64,000 nt of DNA from Gemmatimonadota bacterium (lineage in GTDB: Bacteria; Gemmatimonadota; Gemmatimonadetes; Longimicrobiales; Gaopeijiaceae), in the NCBI GenBank assembly GCA_028873815.1, contig JAPPNN010000010.1, forward strand, positions 50,820 through 114,819, written 5' to 3'. The notes beneath the pieces were generated by a model, which was given only the letters and a program-made list of their open reading frames with translations, was not told the DNA's origin and searched no databases. Shown here piece by piece: positions 51,903 through 60,240 of the stretch. Made by a program: the position numbers and the translations under genes. Within the stretch, counting starts at the first letter, position 1; each line of letters begins with the position of its first letter.

Positions 51903-53053
51903 CACGCGAAGACGCTGACACCCAGGAAGTTGCCGACCACATAGCCGAAAACACCCGTCAGGATCCCGGGCGTGACCAGTCCATGCCAGCCCCGCCCGGC
52001 GGCGAGCGCCGCCGCGGTGGGTGGCCCCAGCACGCACGCATTGGATGCGATCAGCATCTCCGCGTAGCTGAAGCGAAACAGCCTGGCGCCGACGGCCGAG
52101 ACCATCGCCTGGATGAGGATTACCACGAACGCGTACGACAACATCAGGGCCGCTGCCCCAAGGAGGGACCGGATATCCGCCCCGGCCGCGTAGACTACGA
52201 AAAACACGTAAAGTAGCAGCATCCCGAGCTCCTGGTCCCCCTTCAGACGCGCCATGGTGCCGGGCACCAGATTGGCGAGCAGGACCGCCAGGGCGGTGAT
52301 TGCGAGCACGGCGAACCGGGGCCGTCCTACGGCGGCGGCCAACCATACGCCGGCCGCGCAGACGAGCAGGCTCATCCCCAGAGCGACCGCGACGTGCGCG
52401 ATCCAGTCGGGTCCCGGCCCCGTCGCCGTCCCGTCCTCCGTCGCAGCGCCCTCGTCGGGTGACTCGGCCGTGGATCCCGTTTCGGGACCACGCAGCGGGA
52501 GCCAGCGGCGAATCGCCCCAATGGTAGGCAGCACGGCCAGGACGAACAGGTACGAGATGCCGGCGAGGCTCTCCGCCGCAAGCGCGGCCGTTCCCAGCGC
52601 CGGGTCGTCCATGCCGACCGCCTGGGACACGGCCACGAAGTTCAGGCTTCCCCCCGTGTAGCCGCCGACCAGCATGCCCGCGTATTTGGCGGACTCGGGG
52701 ACCTCGATCAGAGCGAAAGCGATGCCGGCTCCGGCCACGACTCCCGCTGCCGAGACCATGAAACCGGCCAGCACCCTGCCGCCCTGTTTCAGGATGACCC
52801 TCAGGTCGGCCTTGAAGAGGAGCAGGGGAATCGCCACCAGGATGAAATGGTCGTTGACGAAGTCGTATGCCGGCGACGCAAAGGGCAGGACGCCGAGATT
52901 GGATAGGACCAGACCTCCCACCAGGGCGATCAGCGCGGCCGAGAGGGTGCGTGCCCAGGCAAACCGACCTTCGAGGTAGAGCGCGCCCCACACCACGGCG
53001 AACAGTACCCCCGTGATCGCCAGGACATTGCCGGCCGGCACGAGCGAGCTCAC
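51893..53053 (-). CDS. DUF819-family membrane transporter
   Basis: About 386 residues from the GTG at 53053, which opens with the first hydrophobic helix (MSSLVPAGNVLAITGVLF); the frame runs back to 53182 inside glnS. Roughly eleven membrane helices are visible, including LSNLGVLPFASPAYDFVNDH, GMLVGGYTGGSLNFVAVSQA and IASNACVLGPPTAAALAAGR, typical of the DUF819 (YjcL-like) family, which resembles secondary carriers. A charged cytoplasmic loop (residues about 190-220, GPETGSTAESPDEGAATED) divides the protein. It lies 22 bases after glnS on the same strand. Substrate unknown; the neighbouring glutamyl-related enzymes hint at an amino acid or peptide. Confidence 0.88.
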   Translation of the reverse strand: MSSLVPAGNVLAITGVLFAVVWGALYLEGRFAWARTLSAALIALVGGLVLSNLGVLPFASPAYDFVNDHFILVAIPLLLFKADLRVILKQGGRVLAGFMVSAAGVVAGAGIAFALIEVPESAKYAGMLVGGYTGGSLNFVAVSQAVGMDDPALGTAALAAESLAGISYLFVLAVLPTIGAIRRWLPLRGPETGSTAESPDEGAATEDGTATGPGPDWIAHVAVALGMSLLVCAAGVWLAAAVGRPRFAVLAITALAVLLANLVPGTMARLKGDQELGMLLLYVFFVVYAAGADIRSLLGAAALMLSYAFVVILIQAMVSAVGARLFRFSYAEMLIASNACVLGPPTAAALAAGRGWHGLVTPGILTGVFGYVVGNFLGVSVFAWLS

Positions 53054-53075
53054 CCGGGGGACTCCGTCTCGAGGA

Positions 53076-55385
53076 TCACGTCGGTCCGAACATGCCCTTG
53101 GCGAGTTCGTTCGCCTTGCGCGGGTCCGCCTTTCCACGGCTTCGCCGCATGACCTGGCCGACGAAGAAGCCGAGCAGACCATGCTGGCCGTCCTGGTAGG
53201 CGGCCAGCTTTTCCGGGTACTCGTCGGCCACCTGCCGAAGCATCGCCGAGAGCATCGCTTCGTCGTCGATCTCGGTCAGGTCCAGGCTGGCCCGGGCTTC
53301 TTCGAAGGAAATGCCGCGCGTGATCAGTGCCTCGACGATCCTGCGTCCCTGACGGTGTGAGAACTCGCCGCCGTCCACGGCGCGGGCGAGCGAGGACAGC
53401 GCCCCGGGCTCCAACAGCTCCAGGCCGGCACCGTCGGTGGCCGCAACGAGCCTGGAGACTTCGTTCACCAGCCAGTCCGCGATCGAACCCGCCCCGTCCG
53501 GGTAGTCGGCACGCGCTGCATGGAACAGGTGCAGCGCGGGCTGCGAGCGCACCAGGCTCGCCGCGGCGGCCCTGGAGACGCCAAGCGAGACCACCTCCCG
53601 GAAGTTCGCGCGCTGCCCCGGAGTTCGCAGCGTCTCCTCGGGCGCAAGGTGACGCGCGCCGGCATCCCGATCCATCCCGTTCCGCCCCGACCGGGCCGTA
53701 CCGTGACGCGGGGAACTCGTGCCGGTCGGCCGCGCCCTTTCCGTCCAGCTGTCCCGCAACGTGACTGTGCGGTTGAACACGAGGTGTCCCTCGCCCGAGT
53801 CGACAGGGTCCGAGAAGAAATACCCGTGCCGTTCGAACTGGTAGTGCGTCCCCGGCGGGGTCCCGGCGACCCCCGGTTCGGCGAGTGCCCCTGCGATGAC
53901 CCGCTCGGAGTCCGGATTCATGGCCGCCACGATGTCGTCCGTTGGCGGTTCCGCCACCGTGAACATCCGGTCCAGAAGGCGCACCTCCACGGGCACCGCG
54001 CGATCCGCCCTGACCCAGTGGATCGTACCGCGGACGCGCGGTCCGACGGCCGTCTCGGCACCCGGGCGCTCCTGATCCAGTACGCTGCAGTGCAATTCCG
54101 TAACCGCGCCCGCGCCGTCCTTCAGCACCTTGTCGCACCGAATCACGCAGGCATACTTGAGGCGAACCGTGCCACCGGGCACGAGCCGGTGGAACCCGGG
54201 CGGCGGGTTTTCGCGGAAATCTGCGCGGTCGATATACAGGACGCGCCCGAACGGAAGATCACGGGTTCCGGGGGTGTCGGCATCGCCGGGCAGAAGGGGC
54301 GCGGTGAAGACCTGCTCCCGCTCCTCGGGGTAGTCGGTCAGCACGACCTTCAGCGGATCAAGGACGCAGAAGGCTCGGGGCGCCTTGTGGTTCAGATCGT
54401 CGCGCACCGCGAATTCGAGCTTGTCCATCCCGACCCGGGAGTGCGCGCGCGCCACCCCCACCATGTCGCACAGCGTACGGATCGCGTCCGGGGTCACGCC
54501 ACGCCGCCTCAGGCCGGCCAGAGTGGGCATGCGGGGGTCGTCCCAACCGCGCACCTTGCCCCCCTCCACCAGCCTTCTGAGCAGCCGCTTGCTCGTGATC
54601 ACGTAGTCCAGCACCAGCGGAGCGAACTCGGTCTGCTCCGGACGCGGCCGGGGAGCGTCCACGTGTTCGAGGAGCCAGTCGTAGATCTCGCGGTTGTTCT
54701 CGAACTCCAGAGTGCAGAGAGAGTGCGTGACCCGCTCGACCGAATCCGACAGGCAGTGGGCGAAGTCGTACATCGGGTAGATGGGCCAGTCGTCTCCCTG
54801 CCGGTAGTGGCTCGCGTGACGGATCCGGTAAAGGAGGGGGTCGCGCATCACCATGTTGGCATGCGCCATGTCGATCCTGGCGCGCAGTACGTGGCTGCCG
54901 TCGGGAAACTCGCCGGCCCGCATGCGTTCGAAGAGGTCGCGGTTCTCTTCCCGGTTCCGGTCCCGGTAGGGGCTGTCGACCCCTGGCCGGGTAACCGAGC
55001 CGCGCCGCTCGCGGATCTCGGCCTCGGATGACGAATCGACGTACGCGAGCCCCTTGTCGATCAACACCAGCGCGTATTGGTACAGTCGCTCGAAGTAGTC
55101 CGATGCGTGGTAGAGGTGCTCGCCCCAATCAAAGCCGAGCCAGCGGATGTCCCGCTTCATGGCTTCGACGTATTCCGCGCGTTCGGTATCTGGGTTCGTG
55201 TCGTCGAGCCGGAGGTGGCAGCGGCCGCCGGGGTGTTCCGCGGCAATGCCGAAATTCAGACAAATCGCCTTCGCGTGCCCGACGTGCAGGAAGCCGTTGG
55301 GTTCGGGCGGGAATCGGGTGACAACGCGGCCACCGTACTTGCCCGTCTTGAGGTCCTTTGCGATGACGGTTCGGATGAAGTCCAT
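53076..55385 (-). CDS. glnS: Glutaminyl-tRNA synthetase with C-terminal YqeY/GatB-type domain
   Basis: Class I synthetase that charges tRNA-Gln directly. About 769 residues from the ATG at 55385 (GGAGAGG upstream); longer frames to 55475 lie in the divergent promoter region. HIGH motif HVGHAK within PPEPNGFLHVGHAK (about residues 27-40); KMSKS-like VITSKRLLRRLVEGG; typical WDDPRMPTLAGLRRRG. After the anticodon-binding barrels and a flexible linker (ARPTGTSSPRHGTARSGR) comes a roughly 160-residue helical domain (NEVSRLVAA to ANELAKGMFGPT) like the GatB/YqeY tail. Such a fusion is known in Deinococcus GlnRS, where the tail helps bind tRNA-Gln. The standalone gltX upstream fits the direct Gln pathway. 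Confidence 0.94.
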   Translation of the reverse strand: MDFIRTVIAKDLKTGKYGGRVVTRFPPEPNGFLHVGHAKAICLNFGIAAEHPGGRCHLRLDDTNPDTERAEYVEAMKRDIRWLGFDWGEHLYHASDYFERLYQYALVLIDKGLAYVDSSSEAEIRERRGSVTRPGVDSPYRDRNREENRDLFERMRAGEFPDGSHVLRARIDMAHANMVMRDPLLYRIRHASHYRQGDDWPIYPMYDFAHCLSDSVERVTHSLCTLEFENNREIYDWLLEHVDAPRPRPEQTEFAPLVLDYVITSKRLLRRLVEGGKVRGWDDPRMPTLAGLRRRGVTPDAIRTLCDMVGVARAHSRVGMDKLEFAVRDDLNHKAPRAFCVLDPLKVVLTDYPEEREQVFTAPLLPGDADTPGTRDLPFGRVLYIDRADFRENPPPGFHRLVPGGTVRLKYACVIRCDKVLKDGAGAVTELHCSVLDQERPGAETAVGPRVRGTIHWVRADRAVPVEVRLLDRMFTVAEPPTDDIVAAMNPDSERVIAGALAEPGVAGTPPGTHYQFERHGYFFSDPVDSGEGHLVFNRTVTLRDSWTERARPTGTSSPRHGTARSGRNGMDRDAGARHLAPEETLRTPGQRANFREVVSLGVSRAAAASLVRSQPALHLFHAARADYPDGAGSIADWLVNEVSRLVAATDGAGLELLEPGALSSLARAVDGGEFSHRQGRRIVEALITRGISFEEARASLDLTEIDDEAMLSAMLRQVADEYPEKLAAYQDGQHGLLGFFVGQVMRRSRGKADPRKANELAKGMFGPT

Positions 55386-55550
55386 GCGGCCCCTCTCCCA
55401 CACCGGACGTTCAGCTCGGGCCCGTCCCGGCGTATCGTCCGTGTCAAGCCTCTCCTCCCGACCGTACTCCGTCAACCGTTCACTGGCGCGCGCGGGCTCT
55501 CACTGGTAGCGTTTGCAGTTCGCCCGAGACCCCCTTGCAGGAGTTGGACA

Positions 55551-57401
55551 ATGTTGCTTCGGTCGTGTTCCCGACACGTTCTCCTCGCCGCCGCGGCCCT
55601 CCTGGCCGCCACGGGCGCAGAAGCCCAGCGGACCCAGAAGCCCGTCCTTCACGGTAAGGACTGGATGGCGATTACAGGGAAGCCTCTGGGGGCCACCGCC
55701 GGCGCCATGATGTTCCTCAAGGGGGGCAACGCGGTGGACGCCGCCGCTGCCATGCTGGGCGCAACGGCCACCATGTGGGACGTGCTCGGCTGGGGCGGCG
55801 AAACCCAGGCGCTCATCTACAATCCCGGGACCGGCAAGGTCGTCGGGATCAACGCGCTCGGGGCCGCGCCCACCGGAGCCACGCCAGAGTACTTCCGTGA
55901 ACAGGGCATGGAGATCCCCCCTGCCTACGGCCCCCTGGCTGCCGTCACGCCCGGAACCCCCGGCGGGCTCATGGTCATGATGGCGGAGTACGGACGCCTC
56001 AGCCTCGCCGATGTCCTCGCACCGTCCATCGACATGGCCCGCGGCTACCCGATCGAGGCCCAGGCGGCCAACTCCATCGAGGGCCAGAAGGAACGCCTGG
56101 CGGAGTGGCCGTACTCCAGGGCCGTCTTCCTGCCCCACTACGGGGAGGACCGCGCCGCCCCCGACGCCGGCGAGATCTTCGTCCAGGAGGACCTTGCCCG
56201 CACGCTGGAACAGCTGGTCGAAGCCGAGGCCGAAGCGCTGGCCGCGGGCGCGTCGCGAAAAAACGCCATCATGGCCGCCTACGACCGCTTCTACAAGGGC
56301 GACATCGCCGAGGAGTTCGTGCGCGGGTCGCAGGAGCAGGGCGGGCTCCACACACTCGCCGACCTGGCCGACTGGCAGGTCTACCTCGAAGAGCCCGTCA
56401 GCACGTCCTACAAGGGCATCGACGTGTACAAGCTGACCACCTGGGTGCAGGGTCCCGTCCTGCTGCAGGCCCTGAACATCCTCGAAGGGCTCGACGTCGC
56501 CGACATGGGCTACAACTCCACCCGCTACATCCACGCCCTCTACCAGGCCATGAACCTGGCCTTTGCCGACCGCGACTTCTACTACGGCGACCCCTACTAC
56601 CCGCCGGAGGAGCCCATCGACGGCCTGCTCTCCAAGGACTACGCCGCCGCGCGCGCCGCCGAGATCGACTGGGAGGAGAACGACCCTGACGTGCTGCCCG
56701 GCGACCCCTACCCATTCCAGGACGGCGCGAATCCCTTCCTGCACCTGATCGACTCCTGGAGCGCCGTGCCGGTCGCCACCCCCGACGACCCCGGCATGGA
56801 CCCCGATGAAGCCTTCTACGCCGGCACCACCTCCATCCAGGCCGCCGACGCCGACGGCTGGGTCGTGTCGATCACGCCGTCCGGCGGCTGGATCCCCGCG
56901 GTCGTCGCGGGCCGCACCGGCATCGGCATGAGCCAGCGCATGCAAAGCTTCGTTCTCGACGAGCGCGCCGGCCCCTACAACGTCGTGGAGCCGGGCAAGC
57001 GTCCGCGGGCGACCCTCACCCCCTCGCTGGCGCTCAAGGACGGCCAGCCGTTCCTGTCGTTCGCGGTGCAGGGGGGCGACGGACAGGACCAGAACCTGCT
57101 CCAGTTCTTCCTCAACGTCGTCGAGTTCGGCATGAACGTTCAGCAGGCGGCCGAAGCGGCCAACTTCAACAGCTACCAGATGCGGAGCTCCTTCGGCGCG
57201 CACGAATCGCAGCCGGGGCGCATCCTCCTCAACGACGGCGTGCCCGAGTGGGTCCGCGCCGACCTGCGCGACATGGGCTACGACCTGACCTTCTCCGCTC
57301 GCACCTCCGGGCCGATCAACGCGATCTTCTTCGACGCCGCCACCGGGACGATGTGGGGCGGATCCAGCAACCACGGCGAAGACTACGGCATCGCGTGGTG
57401 A
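55551..57401 (+). CDS. Second, divergent gamma-glutamyltransferase
   Basis: 616 residues; ATG at 55551 with AGGAG 7 bases upstream. A cleavable signal peptide ends near GAEAQR (residue 26), so it is periplasmic or secreted, not a lipoprotein as in the first copy. GGT-family core: FLKGGNAVDAAAAMLGATAT, processing region AGTTSIQAADADGWVVSITP with the candidate catalytic Thr pair, and RPRATLTPSLALKDGQPFLS. It differs from the first GGT in the segment after the catalytic Thr and lacks the GSPGGRTII form (FAVQGGDGQDQN). Specificity may therefore be for other gamma-glutamyl or acyl substrates. GTGA overlap links it to the hydrolase gene. Confidence 0.9.
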   Translation: MLLRSCSRHVLLAAAALLAATGAEAQRTQKPVLHGKDWMAITGKPLGATAGAMMFLKGGNAVDAAAAMLGATATMWDVLGWGGETQALIYNPGTGKVVGINALGAAPTGATPEYFREQGMEIPPAYGPLAAVTPGTPGGLMVMMAEYGRLSLADVLAPSIDMARGYPIEAQAANSIEGQKERLAEWPYSRAVFLPHYGEDRAAPDAGEIFVQEDLARTLEQLVEAEAEALAAGASRKNAIMAAYDRFYKGDIAEEFVRGSQEQGGLHTLADLADWQVYLEEPVSTSYKGIDVYKLTTWVQGPVLLQALNILEGLDVADMGYNSTRYIHALYQAMNLAFADRDFYYGDPYYPPEEPIDGLLSKDYAAARAAEIDWEENDPDVLPGDPYPFQDGANPFLHLIDSWSAVPVATPDDPGMDPDEAFYAGTTSIQAADADGWVVSITPSGGWIPAVVAGRTGIGMSQRMQSFVLDERAGPYNVVEPGKRPRATLTPSLALKDGQPFLSFAVQGGDGQDQNLLQFFLNVVEFGMNVQQAAEAANFNSYQMRSSFGAHESQPGRILLNDGVPEWVRADLRDMGYDLTFSARTSGPINAIFFDAATGTMWGGSSNHGEDYGIAW

Positions 57402-58147
57402 GCAGAGGGGTGGGGGAGGGCGGCGTTCAGGGGACCGGGCACCGCCTCACCATCGAGGGGAAGGGGCATCCGCCCGTCTCGGGGGTGATGGTGGAGGCGC
57501 CCGCTCCGGCGAGCCTCCTGGTGCTTGGCCACGGTGCCGGCGCGCCCATGACCCACCCGTTCATGGAAGCCCTGGCCCAGGCGCTGTCGGCCGAGGGGAT
57601 CTCCACGCTGCGCTATAACTTCGCGTACGCGGAGGCGGGACGAAGGCGCCCGGACCACCTGCGCCGCCTCCTGGCGGTGGTGGCGTCGGCCCTGCGTGCC
57701 GGACGCGAATGCGCCGAGGGCCTGCCGCTCTTCGCGGGAGGCAAGTCCATGGGGGGCAGGATGACGTCCACCCTCGTCGCCGATCGCGCGGGCGGCGCGA
57801 ACGCCGACGACCCCACCGCGGCGCTCGCGGGTCTCGTCTTCTTCGGCTTCCCGCTCCACGCGCCGGGCCGGCGCGGCACCGAGCGGGGCGAACACCTCGC
57901 GGACGTGCCGTGCCCCATGCTCTTCCACCAGGGCACGCGCGACCGCCTGGCCGACCTCGACCTGCTGCGTCCGCTGCTGGATAAGGTCGGCCCCAGCGCC
58001 ACGCTGCACGTTGTCGAAGGGGGCGACCACTCGCTCGGGATGCTCAAGCGCTCGGGCAGGACCCTCGACGGCGTCCTCGCCGAGGTCGCCGCCGTGACCG
58101 CGGGCTGGGCGGGACGGGTCGCCGTGGCGCGCGCGGCGACGCGGTGA
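57398..58147 (+). CDS. Alpha/beta hydrolase, KANL3/Tex30-like
   Basis: About 249 residues from the GTG at 57398, which overlaps the GGT stop. No signal peptide. Alpha/beta-hydrolase motifs: LGHGAGAPMTHPFMEALAQA (oxyanion loop), the nucleophile elbow GGKSMGGRM with the Ser, an acidic residue near QGTRDRLAD and the catalytic His in VEGGDHSL. This combination is typical of the KANL3/Tex30-like family; substrate unknown. The C-terminus is a low-complexity Ala/Arg run. It is co-transcribed with the GGT gene and possibly the M3 peptidase. Confidence 0.85.
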   Translation: MSRGVGEGGVQGTGHRLTIEGKGHPPVSGVMVEAPAPASLLVLGHGAGAPMTHPFMEALAQALSAEGISTLRYNFAYAEAGRRRPDHLRRLLAVVASALRAGRECAEGLPLFAGGKSMGGRMTSTLVADRAGGANADDPTAALAGLVFFGFPLHAPGRRGTERGEHLADVPCPMLFHQGTRDRLADLDLLRPLLDKVGPSATLHVVEGGDHSLGMLKRSGRTLDGVLAEVAAVTAGWAGRVAVARAATR

Positions 58148-58175
58148 GCCCGCGCGAACCCGTTGCGGATGCGTC

Positions 58176-58208
58176 GTGAGTATATCATGAGTATGTCATG
58201 AGTATGTT
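58176..58208 (+). repeat. 11-base tandem repeat at the M3 peptidase start
   Basis: Three units, GTGAGTATATC (58176), ATGAGTATGTC (58187), ATGAGTATGTT (58198), followed by GTGAGC where the coding frame begins (58209). Each unit carries a start-codon-like RTGAG followed by a -10-like TATRTY. AT-rich in a GC-rich context; no Shine-Dalgarno is visible. Confidence 0.85.
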
Positions 58209-60233
58209 GTGAGCACCCACGACAACCCGCTCCTCGACCGGGCGTTCCCGATCCCGTTCGACCGCATCGAGCCCGGGGACGTCGCTCCCGCGGTCGATGA
58301 GATCCTCGCCCGTGCCGGCGAGCGCATCGAGGCGCTGGGGAACGGCAGCGGCGGAGGCTGGGCCGAGGTCCTGGGGGAACTCGACGCCCTGTCCGAGGAC
58401 GTGGCCCGCACCTGGGCGCCGGTTTCGCACCTTCACAACGTCGACGCCACGCCCGCGCTCCGGGAGGCCTACGCCGCTTCGCTGCCGGACGTCACGCGCT
58501 TTGCGAGCCGCCTGCACCATCACGAAGGGCTCTTCCGGCGCCTGCGCGACTTTGCGGAATCGCCAACGGGCGCGTCGCTCGGAGGATTGCGGCGCCGGCA
58601 CCTGGACAGGACACTCAGGGACTTCAGGCGTGCCGGCGCGGAACTGGCACCCGGCGACAAGCGGTCGCTCGAAGAGCTGCGCCTGGAGCTTTCCGAGCTG
58701 GGCCGCCGCTTCGAGGAGAACCTGCTCGAGGAGACCGCCGCATACGGCAAGGTTGTGACCCGGGGCGAACTGTTGTCCGGGATGCCCGACAACGCGCTCG
58801 AGCGCGCGGCCCAACTCGCGGGCGAACGCGGCGAGGAGGGCTGGCTCCTCACGCTGGACATGCCGGCGGTGCAGGCGGTGCTTCAGCACGCCGACGACCG
58901 GGCGCTGCGCCGAGAGATCCACACGGCCTTCATGGACCGGTGCATGGGCGGTGACCGGGACAATCGCCCCCTCGTGGCGCGCATCCTCGAACTGCGCCGG
59001 CGTCTCGCTGACCTTCTCGGCTACCCGGATTTCCCCGACTATCGGCTCGAGACGCTCATGGCCGGCTCGGGCGGGCGAGTGCGCGCGTTTCTTGACGAAC
59101 TCATCGACGGCACGCGCCCGTTCCACCAGCGCGACACGGAAGAGTTGGAAGCGTACGCGCGCCAGTGCGGCCTGGGTGTGCTGGAGCCCTGGGATGTCTC
59201 CTGGCTCATGGAGCGCTTGCGCAGGGAGCGCTTCGACATCGACGACGAGAAGCTCCGCCCCTGGTTCCCCCTCGACGAAGTCCAGGCCGGGCTGTTCGAG
59301 ATCGCTGAGCGTCTCTTCGGGCTTGTCGTAACGAGGGTGGACAATCCGGCGGTGTGGCACCCGGATGTTTGCTTCTTCGAGGTGCGCGACGGCACCGGCG
59401 TCCACGTCGGCTCCTTCTACACCGACTGGTTTCCGCGCGACACCAAGCGGCAGGGGGCCTGGATGGACGACCTCGTCTCTGGAGGGCCGGGCCCCGACGG
59501 CGCATTCCGGCCCCACCTGGCCTTCATCGGCGGGAACTTCACGCCGCCCACCCGTGCGCGCCCAGCCCTGCTGACCCACCGCGAGGTGCAGATCCTCTTC
59601 CACGAGTTCGGCCATCTCCTCCACCACACCGCCTCACGGGTGGAGATTGCTGCGCGCGGCGGCATCAACGTCGCGTGGGACTGGGTCGAGGTTCCCTCGC
59701 AGATCATGGAAAACTGGTGCTGGCAAGGCGAAGCGCTCGATTTGTTCGCCCGCCACTTCGAAACGGGCGAGACGCTGCCGGACCGGGTCCTCGAGCGCCT
59801 CCTCGCGGCCCGGCGCTTCATGGGCGGCTGGCTCCAGATGCGGCAGCTGTCCTTCGCCAACCTCGACCTGGAGCTGCACCGCAGCTACTCGGGCGACGCG
59901 CCGGTCATGGACTTCGCCGCCCGGAAGCTTCGCCCCTTCGTCCCTTCGGAGCGCTTCGTGCAGCGCCACATCCTGCCCTCGTTCTCACACCTTTTTGGCG
60001 GCGGCTATGCCTCGGCCTACTACTCCTACATCTGGTCGGAGACCCTCGAGGCGGACGCGTTTTCCAGGTTCGAGGGGGAAGGGGTGCTGAACGAACGCAC
60101 CGGCCGCGCGTTCCTGGAGTCCGTCCTGGCTCAGGGCGACCGGCGGGATCCCGAGGACCTGTTCCGCGACTTCATGGGGCGCGATCCTGACCCGGGCGCC
60201 CTGATCCGCAGGAATCTCGGCACCCTCACGTAA
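58209..60233 (+). CDS. M3-family oligopeptidase (oligopeptidase A-like)
   Basis: Cytoplasmic zinc metallopeptidase that degrades short peptides, 674 residues from the GTG at 58209. The zinc motif HEFGH is at residues 465-469 within LFHEFGHLLHHTAS, and the downstream Glu ligand lies in WDWVEVPSQIMENWCW. Both match the M3A (thimet, PrlC) subfamily. It begins directly after a tandem repeat and lacks a ribosome binding site. The stop TAA lies in a palindrome shared with ligD (60224-60240). A role in finishing peptide breakdown fits the neighbouring gamma-glutamyltransferases. Confidence 0.95.
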   Translation: MSTHDNPLLDRAFPIPFDRIEPGDVAPAVDEILARAGERIEALGNGSGGGWAEVLGELDALSEDVARTWAPVSHLHNVDATPALREAYAASLPDVTRFASRLHHHEGLFRRLRDFAESPTGASLGGLRRRHLDRTLRDFRRAGAELAPGDKRSLEELRLELSELGRRFEENLLEETAAYGKVVTRGELLSGMPDNALERAAQLAGERGEEGWLLTLDMPAVQAVLQHADDRALRREIHTAFMDRCMGGDRDNRPLVARILELRRRLADLLGYPDFPDYRLETLMAGSGGRVRAFLDELIDGTRPFHQRDTEELEAYARQCGLGVLEPWDVSWLMERLRRERFDIDDEKLRPWFPLDEVQAGLFEIAERLFGLVVTRVDNPAVWHPDVCFFEVRDGTGVHVGSFYTDWFPRDTKRQGAWMDDLVSGGPGPDGAFRPHLAFIGGNFTPPTRARPALLTHREVQILFHEFGHLLHHTASRVEIAARGGINVAWDWVEVPSQIMENWCWQGEALDLFARHFETGETLPDRVLERLLAARRFMGGWLQMRQLSFANLDLELHRSYSGDAPVMDFAARKLRPFVPSERFVQRHILPSFSHLFGGGYASAYYSYIWSETLEADAFSRFEGEGVLNERTGRAFLESVLAQGDRRDPEDLFRDFMGRDPDPGALIRRNLGTLT

Positions 60234-60240
60234 CGTCAGG
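60224..60240. repeat. Palindrome between convergent M3 and ligD genes
   Basis: CCTCACGTAACGTCAGG, an imperfect palindrome with one mismatch; 16 of 17 bases match the complement of the element at 8177-8193. It contains the stops of both genes, which are only two bases apart (TAA at 60231-60233 on plus, TGA at 60238-60236 on minus). Confidence 0.6.

Noticed and set aside
55500..57374. 624-codon minus-strand frame opposite the second GGT gene
   Set aside because: Low-complexity Val/Gly/Asp/His composition and no domain. The plus strand encodes a complete GGT.
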